Assembly: GCA_963457665.1 (NCBI GenBank)
Contig: OY735219.1
Location: 18,000,033 to 18,064,032 of the forward strand
From: Thysanoteuthis rhombus
Taxonomy: Eukaryota > Mollusca > Cephalopoda > Oegopsida > Thysanoteuthidae
Reading direction: 5' to 3'
DNA: 64,000 nt
This document shows, in pieces, positions 19,949-30,902 of the stretch (position 1 is its first letter; each line of letters starts with the position of its first letter). Position numbers and translations under genes: made by a program. The notes beneath the pieces are model-generated. The model had not been told where the DNA came from. It saw only the letters and a list, made by a program, of their open reading frames with translations, and searched no databases.

Positions 19949-20740
19949 TCAGTAGAATATCTTGAAAGTTTTAATGAAATATTTCCCATCATCTTCAAAA
20001 CTTACAAATATTCTATCTCTTAAAACAAAAATCGTGGGACGAGAATTGGACAGTTCCTCAAATTTGCTCATGAACTTTTCTGGAGAAAAAGAAAAAATTC
20101 CTTCCAAATTACAAAGATAAAAATGACCAAAATTATTCAAACAAAAATCCGTAATTTTTTCTTCGGTTTTCACTGATCGAAGTTTTTCTCCGTTATGATT
20201 AAAACAGAATATTTCAGAAGAAAACATTTCTGTCAACCAAAAGTTCTCAGTGAAGGGATTGGCACGAATAAGAGGACGATAATATTTACCTCTCGATTCC
20301 TTACTTTTGATTGTTTGTATTTTTTCGCCTTCTTTTGTGAAAGAATCGATTTGAAAACAGTTATCACAAGCGAGAATCGTTTCTTTTATTTCACACAAAG
20401 AGAAATATTTCTCTTTTGTGTGAATGATCGTCGTTATACGTAGAAAAGGTGGACATTTCTTCCGCTCTAAGATAACAAGTTTGTTTTGCCTACCGCATGC
20501 AACCATAAAAGTGTCTGGGGAAATCGAGCACATTTCGAAGGGGCCAAATTTGTTTGTTCCATCAATCATGATACATTCGCAAACAGATTCTCCCCATTCA
20601 GTGAATTCCATAATCGATTTGGTATTGTAAGAACAAATAAAGACATGATTGTCTCCTTCACTGACATGAATTGAAAATATATCCGAGTCCAATCCACACA
20701 GATTCCATTGTTCATGGAATTGGAAGTTCCGTGCATCCAT
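19949..20740 (-). CDS. intronless beta-propeller protein, TRIM/NHL-like
   Basis: 263 residues from ATG to TGA, by far the longest frame here and much longer than expected by chance in such AT-rich DNA. The protein can be read as six blades of about 30-45 residues: about 21-56, 67-96, 100-143, 154-194, 195-223 and 231-262. Each alternates hydrophobic strands with turns (for example NHVFICSYNTKSIMEF, ISPDTFMVACGRQNKLVI, ENFWLTEMFSSEIFCF). This is the pattern of the C-terminal propeller of TRIM2/3/71-like E3 ligases, which binds RNA or protein partners. No RING, B-box, coiled coil, signal peptide or membrane segment is present. It is either a free-standing propeller or the last part of a TRIM gene that lost its catalytic half. 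The ATG is preceded in frame by a stop four codons earlier, so it is the natural start. TATA and AATAAA elements flank it. Protein family is inferred from pattern only. Confidence 0.6.
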   Translation of the reverse strand: MDARNFQFHEQWNLCGLDSDIFSIHVSEGDNHVFICSYNTKSIMEFTEWGESVCECIMIDGTNKFGPFEMCSISPDTFMVACGRQNKLVILERKKCPPFLRITTIIHTKEKYFSLCEIKETILACDNCFQIDSFTKEGEKIQTIKSKESRGKYYRPLIRANPFTENFWLTEMFSSEIFCFNHNGEKLRSVKTEEKITDFCLNNFGHFYLCNLEGIFSFSPEKFMSKFEELSNSRPTIFVLRDRIFVSFEDDGKYFIKTFKIFY

Positions 20741-20944
20741 ATTTCTGATTTTTCAGATTTTCGATGATGAGTAATAACAATAAAAAATCAATTTCAATAT
20801 TAAGAAAAGTAACCCAATATATGTGCACAAAAATCAGTAATGAAGACCAACCCTGAAGCGAAAGAATGGGATTAATTTTTGACCAGTGAATACCAAAAAA
20901 TTCAGTTTCGTACGAAAGAAAGCAAAACTGGAAACAAAAGAACG

Positions 20945-20953
20945 TTATATAAA
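20945..20953 (-). promoter_or_regulatory. TATA box for the propeller gene
   Basis: The minus strand reads TTTATATAA, about 205 bases upstream of the ATG. A start site about 30 bases downstream would give a leader of about 175 bases in which I find no earlier ATG. The position is plausible but a TATA-like word is common in AT-rich DNA. Confidence 0.35.
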
Positions 20954-21057
20954 CAAACCGGTAAATTGGGGCAACATGAACGCTTGTTTTTAAACGAACA
21001 TTCAGCTCGAATGCAATAATACTTTTTTTTATTATACTAATTCTCTGATGCAATCTT

Positions 21058-21500
21058 AATATGAGGTTACGCCATGGCGGAGCATATCAAAATCAATGGT
21101 GATTGTTATATTTTCTAAATATGCTCGTGTTCGACTTCGAAATTCGATCTTTGTTTATAATTCATTCCCTATTCATTCATTTTCTCTTTATCAGATGATT
21201 GACAGAACTTATCAGAGTTTCTGTTGTAACCATGAAATTTAGTTAGAACATAATAATACGTAATTTAGATATGCCAAGACACTGAAGTGATCTAAATATG
21301 AGGTTATGTCAAAGTGAAGTACAACAAAATCAATTGCGATTGTTAGATTTCCCGCGTTAAAATCAAAATATTTTTGCTTTAGAATTGGAAGCATTACATT
21401 TGTCAATGTTCCATTCCTTATTCATCGATTTTCTCTTTTACGGATGATAAGCATAGCATATCAGAATCTGTGTTGGAGTGATTAAATTTCTGGAAGAAAC
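21058..21500. repeat. tandem duplication, two units of about 240 bp
   Basis: The unit starting ATGAGGTTAC (21061) recurs as ATGAGGTTAT (21298). Both continue with AAAATCAAT, GATTGTTA, ATTCC.TATTCAT, TTTTCTCTTT, a GATGAT segment, TATCAGA and a final AAATTT. Divergence and small insertions make the second unit slightly longer. It lies just upstream of the propeller gene promoter. Confidence 0.65.
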
Positions 21501-21765
21501 TAATCATTAAACGCAGAGACAACATTCATCATGACTGAACTACTTGGAGATCTTGTTATAGGTCACTGCTGCAGAGTTTGAAGTGATAGAACAGTTTTAG
21601 ATAAGAATAATATTTTTGATTACAAGTAATGTATAGAAAGTTATTTAGACACATCTCTTGATGCTGAAAGCAAAATCAAATTATTCTATACCAAGGAAGT
21701 ATTTCTACAATATCCATCGGGTCTCTGTCTGTAGGTCTGTCCGTCTCTGTCTCTGTCCGTCTCTG

Positions 21766-21771
21766 TCTCTT

Positions 21772-21807
<36 letters not shown>

Positions 21808-21808
21808 C

Positions 21809-21861
<53 letters not shown>

Positions 21862-21909
21862 GAGAGGAGAAAGAGTGAGAGAGAGGGAGAGATAGAGAGA
21901 GAGAGAGAA
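21766..21909. repeat. (CT)n(TA)n(GA)n mirror-symmetric tract
   Basis: A (CT)n run, then about 67 bases of (TA)n, then a (GA)n run. The two flanks are reverse complements, so the whole 140 bp could fold into one cruciform. Confidence 0.93.
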
Positions 21910-22189
21910 AATAGGGGGATAAAAATATTAAAACCAAAAAATCCGTTTCCTATTGAAGTAAGAGATCAAAGATGGATTTTCCTATTTGATAATCATATAA
22001 CAATTTTTGAAATGAGGAATGATATTTAGAAGCCTTAGAATTGGGTTGACATTCATGCTGGGTTTCAGGATGAAGAATTTAATATTTATCTCTTTCAGAT
22101 ACGGCATTCAATTCCGATTCTAAGTTTTATATAAGATCAAGGGGAATCTTTTTTTATGCATAATGTAATCAAGGCAACTGGATGAAATA

Positions 22190-22440
22190 CGTACCTGTCG
22201 AAAGGATATCACAATGTTTCGATGTATTACATCTTTTCAGTGTGACTATAGACTTCCCATTATCCCATCCAGAACCGTTAGGCAGAATTGAAACCTTCAC
22301 TTCAGACCCGTAGGCCGAAGTCCTCAGTGAAGCTGGATTTAAGCGATATATCTATTTACACAGAAATCCTGTATCCACCAGAGTGCTCAATTCCTATGGA
22401 AGAGCATTGCATAAGCTTATGATGGATGAATTTCCTCACT
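22190..22440 (-). mobile_element. tRNA-like SINE, family A copy 2
   Basis: On the minus strand it matches copy 1 from GCAATG.TCTTCC.TAGGAA through GAGCA.TC.GGTGGA to AGGTTTCAATTCTGCCT and AGTCTATAG.CACACTGAA. It lacks about 30 bases that in copy 1 hold the A-box, so it has an internal deletion or comes from a subfamily. No TA tail is present. Confidence 0.65.
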
Positions 22441-22805
22441 TAAAGAGTGCTCAACTTTGATTCTTATCTACAATATACAATGTACACATTTTGCCATAAA
22501 GCAATTCGTTCAAGTGTTTTAATAGAATCGTAAATTGCGGTGTTAGTTTTCGCTGAAAAGTGGTTTCAATCCAACCATCATTTATGAGAAGACTTTAATG
22601 CTTGAAATAACCATTCGATCCATGTGTTTTCAAAAATGTATTGGAACACTAGACAACCTCTAAAGACCTCAATAAATCGTTGAACTGCTGAAAACTGTCA
22701 TCCATGAATCTGCAAGAACGCTCAGTAAAGTTTCCAGGTTTCGAGAAGACTTGCTATACCAAAACTCGAAGACAAAAATAAAAAATGAACAATTTGATAA
22801 CTGAG

Positions 22806-22806
<1 letters not shown>
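22441..22806. other. non-coding stretch
   Basis: No gene or recognised repeat. Confidence 0.5.

Positions 22807-22847
<41 letters not shown>
22807..22847. repeat. (TA)n microsatellite
   Basis: About 40 bases of TA dinucleotides, directly joined to SINE family A copy 3. Confidence 0.94.
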
Positions 22848-22849
<2 letters not shown>

Positions 22850-22945
22850 GATTCTGTATAGTCTATAGCCGCACTGCAGAGTTGTAATACAACGTAACAG
22901 CCGTCTGTTGATGACACAATCATGGATTTTTATTATAATTAACCC
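22848..22945 (+). mobile_element. tRNA-like SINE, family A copy 3 (3' body only)
   Basis: It begins within the body (TAGTCTATAGCCGCACTG, GTTGTAATACAACG, CTGTTGATGACACAATCAT) and lacks the tRNA-like part. The 5' truncation point falls directly on a TA tract. Confidence 0.65.
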
Positions 22946-22964
22946 TCCTCTCTCTACAGTAAGG

Positions 22965-23229
22965 CGCTCGTCTTCTATAAGCTTCAATGCAATTGCCTTC
23001 TAACTCTGGAATGGAGCATTCCGGTTGACGTAGAATCATATGTAAGTAAATACATCGCTCTGATTAGTCCTAATGTCTGTCTAGTTCTGCATAAAGCAGA
23101 GGTAGAACAACGAAGTAAAGGTTTTGGACCTACTTAGTGGTACTGGAAGAGATACTGGATAGTCTATAGCCACACTGAAGAGTTGTAATACAGCAGAATA
23201 GCAGTTTGCTGATGACAGAATTATCAATC
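22965..23229 (+). mobile_element. tRNA-like SINE, family A copy 4, with (TA)n tail
   Basis: It has the head (AAGCTTCAATGCAATTGCC, GGAGCATTCCGGTTGA), a decayed tRNA-like part (GTCTAGTTCTGCATAAAGC, AGCAGAGGTAGA), and the body (TAGTCTATAGCCACACTGAA, GTTGTAATACAGCA, GCTGATGACAGAATTATCA). The body runs without a gap into the (TA)n tract at 23230. Confidence 0.7.
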
Positions 23230-23281
23230 ATATATATATATATGTATATATACATATATATATATATACATATATATATAT

Positions 23282-23326
<45 letters not shown>
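23230..23326. repeat. (TA)n tract forming the SINE tail
   Basis: TA dinucleotides with GTATAT, ATACAT and TACAATAT interruptions, immediately after SINE copy 4. Confidence 0.95.
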
Positions 23327-23331
<5 letters not shown>

Positions 23332-24284
23332 CATGTAGCGTCCATGTAGCGTCCATGTATTCAAATGACATCATCAGCGCGCTTTGTTAGTCTTAGTTAC
23401 GCGTATGAAGAGATAAATTTATGATATTGGTAGTTAGAAATGAGAACATTCCAAATATGAATGTAAATTGGACCCAAAAAATAACACAATCCAAAAAAAA
23501 CAACAAAAAAATCCCAGAAAAGTTAAATAAAGTATCCTATAATATTTAACAATGTATGACAATATGTATAAAGAAATACTTGATTTGATAAATCGAAGTC
23601 TTTCAAAAAAAAAAAATTGTTGGAAGCATGATGTTATACCACCTTGGGAAGTCTACTTAAAAGTTTGTGGAAAATAATCATCTGATTATTTGGTTGAATT
23701 TGTTGGAAGAGATTAGACTTAAAAAGAGTTTTCCTCTGTATAATAAGTATTGTAAAGATGATGTTATAAGTTGGTTTGCATACGGTCGGGAATTATAGCA
23801 TGGTTGAACATGAATAGGGATGACACGAAAGACAAGTGTATTGTTTTACCTTCTGATGCCTTGTTGTTAAATATATGTTTCGGGTAACCCACGTAAGTAA
23901 GCTTTGCTTCAACAAATAAATACATAGTATAAAATAATATCGATATGCAATACACATAGAAACTTACGAAAAATTACAAACTACATGCATGGTAAAAACT
24001 ATGTAATGAACGGAAATAGTGTTTGATCAATACTGCTGCGGTGCAAAGTTGTTATGACTGTTTTGTGTTCTAAAATCCCTGAAGCAATTACATAATTAAA
24101 AACTGATGATCCCAACTAGCGACAAGTTATTAATTGTGCAATAATAGAAAAATATTTGTGAAACAGGGAAAACACAAGAAAAAGCATAAATTACGTAAAT
24201 TACATCGGCAGATATTAGCAAATAGACAACCGGGGTGATTCAAATTTTTTTTTCTGACAATGTCTTTTAATGTTCAGGGTTTAT
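23327..24284. other. non-coding stretch
   Basis: It begins with a short tandem duplicate (GTAGCGTCCAT twice near 23335-23355). No gene recognised. Confidence 0.5.
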
Positions 24285-24470
24285 AGCTGCAATTTTTTCC
24301 ACAATTTTGTGTGAGTGAATACATTGCTTAAAATGAATGACTCTCCAGTTCTGCGTAGGGTAGAGGAAGATACCAGCCTCTGGGTCTGAAGCAAAGGTCT
24401 CGGTCCTACCTCACTGAAGAGTTGTAATTCAACAAAACAGCTGTCTGTGGATGACAGAATCATTTAATCC

Positions 24471-24475
<5 letters not shown>
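24285..24475 (+). mobile_element. tRNA-like SINE, family A copy 5, with (TA)n tail
   Basis: It shows CAGTTCTGCGTAGGGTAGAG, CCTCTGGGTCTGAAGC, AAGGTCTCGGTCCTACCTC, then CACTGAAGAGTTGTAATTC and CTGTCTGTGGATGACAGAATC. About 25 bases of the body before CACTGAA are missing. It passes straight into (TA)n. Confidence 0.7.

Positions 24476-24532
<57 letters not shown>
24476..24532. repeat. (TA)n tract forming the SINE tail
   Basis: About 57 bases of TA dinucleotides at the 3' end of SINE copy 5. Confidence 0.95.
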
Positions 24533-24538
<6 letters not shown>

Positions 24539-24844
24539 TGCATTGCTAATTCATTTTTACATGTTTCTTCCTATATAATCGTTGTAAGGTTGGAAGAGCA
24601 CGTACAAGACGATGCTAAGTATATGAAATGCCCTTAAAGTAGTGAAGTTATTTGAATCACCAGAGTCTTTACAACTAACCTCATACATTATATCCACTCC
24701 CATACAGACATCCCCACTTATATAGATGGATAAAAAGATAAAGTGAAAGAGAGGGCGAATGGGAGAGGGAGTGAATGAATGAATCTTGTTTAGGATTAAT
24801 CGTTGTATTCTCGGTTGGAGAGTTCAGGGACCTTTGAAGCATTT
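24533..24844. other. non-coding stretch
   Basis: Short GA-rich run near 24740-24775. No gene seen. Confidence 0.5.
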
Positions 24845-25178
24845 TAAATTCTCTATCATGGGTGTCGTGGAGCCAGTACTCTTTGAATTTGTCTAGCTCG
24901 TTTCTCAAACTATTATTCCTCAGGTTTCAGTTGCGCATGTGATCTTGGGGGATCCATGTCGTGAGTTGCGATGTCCAATGGTTGTCCGCCATTAATGCAA
25001 CATGGCCAGCCAACTGCCAATTGGGATTTTTGATGGATTCTATGACTCCTGTCTTCTCCCAGATAAGCTGCACTGTCTTCTGGTTTCTCTCCATGTGAGG
25101 CCTAGCATAATTCTTTTCTATGCACGTTGCAAAGTTTTCAATATGCAGATCTGTCTCTTGGTCAGGTTTCATGTTTCA
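24845..25178 (-). mobile_element. LINE 3' fragment, copy 3 (decayed)
   Basis: The minus strand reads VIESIKNPNWQLAGHVALM then ADNHWTSQLTTWIPQDHMRN and RNELDKFKEYWLHDTHDRE. This is the same C-terminal region as the copy at 49935-50440. It starts at the GAETW-equivalent and breaks off after the HDRE segment, so both ends are missing. One stop and a short indel separate the last two segments. Confidence 0.8.
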
Positions 25179-26071
25179 ATGTATATAAATATCTATGAAT
25201 CACTGAACTTTATGAAAATATGGATATTGGGTTCTTCTGCATCAACACAGACTCTTTTTCTCTCTCTTTCTCTCCCCCTCTCTCTCTCTAATACACACGT
25301 ATATATATGAGTCTCTTTGTGTATGTGTACATAAATCAGATGCCAGCGTGCATCTTCACTGAGAGTGAGCATAAAAAGAAATGTGCTCATCGGTCTTTGA
25401 TGTGAAGGTTTATGAAGGAGTTGGATAAGATGGACTAAATTGTTTATTTCACAGCTCAATCGAGTCAATTTTTCAAAAGTATCAAATATGAGTCTACCAT
25501 ATATCATACTAGTAAAAGTTACGATGCAACAACGTCTCAAGTGTTAGGCTGAATGATTCCAAAGAGGACAAATAGATGATATTTGTGAAGAATGATCAGT
25601 TAATAATCCTAATGATACCAAATGTCTGTTGTGAGCCTAACGGACTACGGGTAATTGTCTAGAACTTCCACATGAAGACCCTAGGACGTGAAGGAACTAC
25701 TTTCTCCCAATAATGGCTAATATTGTGGGTTTTAACTTAGCATAACAGTACAATGACAGCAGTGATTGAAGGCAGAGTTTTGATATCTGTGACTTCATAA
25801 TCAGATGATTTAGAGATGGGTCTCAGTCTTTAAGCATAACAAAGGCATCGATAAAGTTTATTCAAAGAGACGGGCCGGAGGAGTTCCTAAGATCCAAGTA
25901 ACAAAAAAGAGTATTATCACTAGGAATCATCGAGAGATTGAATAAAACACAATTTCAAATAGATTTCTGTCCTGAACATATTGTCTATCATTTCAATGAA
26001 AATTGTTTGCATAAAAATAATGTATTCACCTATTCACATTTAGTACATTTACAGTATCTATCAATTTATAC
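25179..26071. other. non-coding stretch
   Basis: A short CT-rich run lies at about 25255-25290. No gene recognised. Confidence 0.5.
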
Positions 26072-26134
26072 ATACACACACATACATACATACACAAACA
26101 CACACACACACACACACACATACATATATATATA
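26072..26134. repeat. (CATA)n(CA)n(TA)n tract
   Basis: Short compound microsatellite. Confidence 0.92.
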
Positions 26135-26236
26135 TTAGAATGTGATTCGGTACACAAACTAGCTCATGTTTCTGCCCTCTTCGGGCCTCATGTTATACTG
26201 CTACCCTGATTTGTACCACATTTACTATATATGTAT

Positions 26237-26237
<1 letters not shown>

Positions 26238-26306
<69 letters not shown>
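26238..26306. repeat. (CATA)n(CA)n(TA)n tract
   Basis: A second compound microsatellite of the same composition and orientation as the one about 110 bp upstream. Confidence 0.93.
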
Positions 26307-27020
26307 TGGCGTTTGCTTCTCTGATCCCCTGCCGATAATTTCATCAACAGTGCACAAGTACTTTACTTTGAGGGAAGGCAAGGGCATGTGGAGCGGAACT
26401 CCGATCCAATGCAAGGTACACAGATATCTTGATTAAAAGTGTAGGTTGTAAAAATGGAGGCACCAGAATCATTGGGAAAAAACAGTGTTAGATGGATGAA
26501 AACATATGATAGCCTAAATGTAACGGGCTTTGATAATCGGCTGCTCGTATAATAGCATCTAAATCTATAATTGTTTCATTTGTTGCTTTTGCGTCCCAAA
26601 GCCGATCGTTGACGTGTATCGAGATTCCTGCTGGACGTCATCGCCCAGGAGAAAAAAATTATGTGTCATAGTTGTGTGGCAAACGGTTCGATTGATCGAT
26701 ATCTGATATATTCATCTGATTTTGCATGTGGTTTATAGTGAGTCCTTCACTTAATGTCTCAATTTCAAGTCAGAATGTTGTGGGGGTTTTTTTGCCTTAG
26801 TCTTCACTCAACCAATGATTTCTCCGTTAACTAACAGCAAAGATGTAGAATCATATTTCTCCAACATATCATATTTCTGTACACCCCACACGCATACACA
26901 GATCTGCACAAATGGCCATATATCTGTGTGTATGCATGTAATATATTTATATGTATATACGTGTATGTACAGGAGAGAGAAAGACACAAATGTCAACTGT
27001 TATGTGTATGCATGTACATG
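26307..27020. other. non-coding stretch
   Basis: No gene recognised. Confidence 0.5.
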
Positions 27021-27021
27021 C

Positions 27022-27106
<85 letters not shown>
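27021..27106. repeat. (TA)n microsatellite
   Basis: About 85 bases of TA dinucleotides with one ATAC break near 27030, flanked by CA-rich sequence. Confidence 0.95.
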
Positions 27107-27112
<6 letters not shown>

Positions 27113-27499
27113 CACGTGCAAACGCACATGCACACAATCACACAAACGCATGTACACACTTAAGAACCCATATACATTTAATGACAAACACTGGAAGGCA
27201 AATTTCGTAGAAGGCACTGAGAAATAATTGAATAACGATCGCAGCTGAAGGCTCGATCAAGTTATATGGATCACAACTTTGAACAAAATAACATGTGGAT
27301 TGTTTTTACTGTGCATAAACCCAGAAGCCTTGCGTATAATGTTTACGACGTGTCATGACATTGAGACACACCCCTGCGCCTTCTGTTCATCGTAATATTT
27401 TTGCGATATTGCTATGTTAGCTTTTTTCTTCTCTTCGATAGTTTTCTCTGATAACTATATGTTAAAAAAAAAATGCTCCATGTATTTACTAATTTTGTT
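27107..27499. other. non-coding stretch
   Basis: CA-rich to about 27160, then no recognisable features. Confidence 0.5.
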
Positions 27500-27910
27500 T
27501 TTGTAGGACTAAGAGAGTACTCGAAAAAATTGACTAGATTATTTAAAATTTACGTTGGGAAAGTTGAATGTAGTTACATGATCTCTTTTGTTTTGAACAA
27601 GCGGAGTCCTCACCTAGGGTTGCAATGCTTGATGTAGTTAAAAGTAATGGTTCTGTATGGAGTTAGTAGAGCTACCGTAAACTGTTGCAATGATTGACGC
27701 ATTTATAATGTTCTGCCCAGTATAGTACTAACTAAGTTCACGCCAAGATTGACGGTTTTATCAATCATTTACGTTGGAAATACTGGAAGTAATTTTAAGA
27801 ATTTTTTCCCTATGAAACTATGAGAGTGGTCCTCAAATTTGACAGGTTTATTTATCGTTTTCCATTGAAATGCTGGATGTGCCTATGAGATTTATCTTTA
27901 ATGGGTTGCC
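27500..27910. repeat. degenerate tandem array, unit about 90 bp
   Basis: Three related blocks (about 27506-27595, 27745-27810 and 27816-27905) share the order ACTA.GAGAGT, TTGAC, a TTTATC-like word, TTTACGTTGGAAA or a variant, then TGGATGT or a variant. Two shorter related pieces (GTTGCAATG...TTGA) lie between them. Similarity is about 65% by eye. No coding frame is maintained. Confidence 0.45.
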
Positions 27911-29889
27911 CACAGTTTGTTGATGTACTAAGTTAAACTCAATAATTGTTTATGCAGTTATTACGCAATATCCATGAGTCTATGCTTGTGACTCCTGTTT
28001 GCATTTTAGGATGAGACATTTCATACAATATCAAGCTGTCTCCATGCTTTCTGTTTTTTCAATCTATTTTTGCTTGCTGGAGAAAAAGTACCGCATAGCT
28101 CCTTCGTAAAAGGCGTTGGACGCAAACTTCAGAAAACTAAGAGAAACTTTCATCGTCTCTGCATGATCCTATTTCTATTTTTGCTACTGACACTTGCTTG
28201 TATTTCAGCAAGTTGAAATATTCGAGCCATTCTGTTAAGCTATTTTAACTGTTTTCCGTTCTTGCTATCTATTTTGGAAACTATTCCTCAACTGTAAATA
28301 TCTCTGTCATGTAATCATTCATTTCTTACGAAATCTATCTCATCAATCTTCCGTTCGTCGGGCAACTGAGCTTGCCCTAAAAATGCACATAAATAGTCTG
28401 CAATGTTTTGTTCTTACGAAATGAGAAACGCCAGACAAAAAGAATCTTTCCTCATATAACTGTCCTTATTTTCCCTCATTTGTTCTCGATTGCTTCCAAC
28501 TGTGACAACTATACCAGCTTCCTAATATCAATCTAGATCTAATCAAGTCCGTCTTGTTATCAAAAGCATTGCATGGTACACTGGAGTCGTAGCTGTAACG
28601 TTCAAAGAACGTGCTGCAAATAAAGTACACGTAATAGAAGAGTCTTATTGAGAATTCGTCATTCAATAAAATGAAAGGTACCGTGGAAGGATTCATTTTG
28701 TTTATTTCTTGAGTATACCCATACATTAGAGCGAGCAGAAGTATTATCACCAGAAGTTCCAAATAGTAACTGATAAAAACATGAATATCAGTTATCAATT
28801 ATGACCAAAAACATTTACACAAGGGACGGAAGCCTTTACATGTTTTGAGAGAATGAGTAATGTAATGTTTCTCTGGGGAAGATGCACATTACTCTCGCAT
28901 GAAAGTTTAATGTATCCAGCAGGAACCTTAGACAGAGGCAGCTGAAATCTACTAACATGTCATTTGCCAACAATTGTGTAAAGTTACTTCAGGTGATTAA
29001 GTAAATAAGTGAAAATATTTTGGATGGTGGAACTGCCAAATGATTGAAGTTTGGTCACTTGGAAAGTCGGGTAAAGAGAACCGGAAGGTAATGGTAACTA
29101 TTAGATAATAGAAATCAGTCCACCGACGGATTTCACAAATGCAGCATCGAAAGTAAATTAGATGGGAATAGCGTGAAATAGTTCCATTACCAATTTTTTC
29201 ACATAAGACATGAAATACTGCAAATCAGATCAGGTCAGATAGAGATACCACTACATTTAGTTTGTGTCACTGTAATACTTAAAAAGGCATTGAGAAACTG
29301 ATAATCCCACGAAAAATGGAAATTCTAATCTTCTGAAAAACGTCATTGTTCAAGGGGAAAGAACAATTGAAAAGCCCCTTTTGCAAGACGACAGGTGTAG
29401 GATAGTGTGTCAAAAAGAATCCCTAAACTCTAGTGTACGAAAATCATCAAATGACTGTAAGTGGTTTTTCACCAAATTCTCTTTTTTCTCTTTGTCTAAT
29501 TCTCCTATTTTATTCCTGATCGTCTGTATTTTTACTTCTTTTCCTCATCTAATTTTAAAACATTCCTGATTTTGACTGTTCTAAACCTCATTTAGTACCC
29601 ATTCCTTAACATTCTTTTATATTGTCCAACAGGGATACGACAGAAGACATACATTCGTTATTTTCTTTTAGACTTCATCCTTTTTTCAACGTTTTATTGC
29701 TGCAATTTAAATGAGATATTTGTTATTTCTATATCAAACTTTTATCACTTTCCTTTTCTCCTAAAACAGCTATTCTTAGAAAAAAAAGTCATGTTCATTC
29801 TTAATGAGAATTACAATGGAATGGGCAATGTCATGCCTCGCTGGTATTAAGACGAAACAGGATAGTGAACTATTTCAAGGCATTGGGGT

Positions 29890-29891
<2 letters not shown>
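27911..29891. other. non-coding stretch
   Basis: A 110-codon minus frame (28466-28798) begins with a hydrophobic segment but has no recognisable domain, and its length is near the chance range. I see no splice-supported gene. Confidence 0.45.

Positions 29892-29942
<51 letters not shown>
29892..29942. repeat. (TA)n microsatellite
   Basis: About 50 bases of TA dinucleotides. Confidence 0.95.
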
Positions 29943-29948
<6 letters not shown>

Positions 29949-30833
29949 TCTTCTTTTCTTTCTTTCTTTAGATATAGATTAACTAAAATAATTCCCATAT
30001 ATGAAAAGATGACCTCATGCTTCTGTTTGTTCAACGACACAAATAAAAAACACAAATAAAAAAATCTCGTCATGAATATCTTTACTTGGCCTTGAAACTC
30101 ACTTGTAGAACTTTGTCCGGAGTGAGATCAAAATAATTATGTTGTCTAGGCATGGGCGCTTCTCTCAAGAAATCCATTTTTCATTTTCTAATCGCCAAAG
30201 AGCTTCACACACCATTGAATTATAGATTTTTCCGGTTTTATGGCATTTACAGATTTTTTGTGCGCATTGCTTTTTGTCGAAGAGTCAATCATGTCATATT
30301 GAGATTTCAAAAAGACTAAGACAACGAGAATGGAATCTTAATTAATAATCCATGATAACCCCATTAGAAGGATGATATTTTTCCTTATCCCAAAATAGTA
30401 GTTGACGCATTATAAAACATGAATTCTTCATGACATTTCTTTAGAATTATCTAAATGTCATCAACAAAGTGTTTAAACTCTGGGGGCGCTACCCACATCC
30501 CCTGACGTATAGCAATATCATCAGCTGTTTTACTGCTTGGGGAAGGCATTTTCCGTATCCTCCAACAACAAGTGCAATTGCACCAATCTTGGCTATGTTT
30601 TACCGTCCGTCAATCTTGTGTATGGTCTTTTCCTATCACTTTCACTGTCCCACTGGCACCAATTGGCTTACGTTTTGCTTGATGAGATGTCCCTTTTTTT
30701 TTGTTATACGGACTACCCATCTCGAGTCTCTGTTCCTAAATACTTGTACAATAACCATCAACCGGACCATCTTTTAGACCAATAGCAAGTGGTTATCCAG
30801 TAGCATTGATCTTGGCCTCTGTAGAATTTTGAA

Positions 30834-30834
<1 letters not shown>
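29943..30834. other. non-coding stretch
   Basis: A 102-codon frame at 30469-30777 is slightly richer in GC than its surroundings but shows no domain. Confidence 0.45.

Positions 30835-30902
<68 letters not shown>

Noticed and set aside
28466..28798. 110-codon minus frame with a hydrophobic N-terminus
   Set aside because: A single hydrophobic segment is common in AT-rich frames. No further support.
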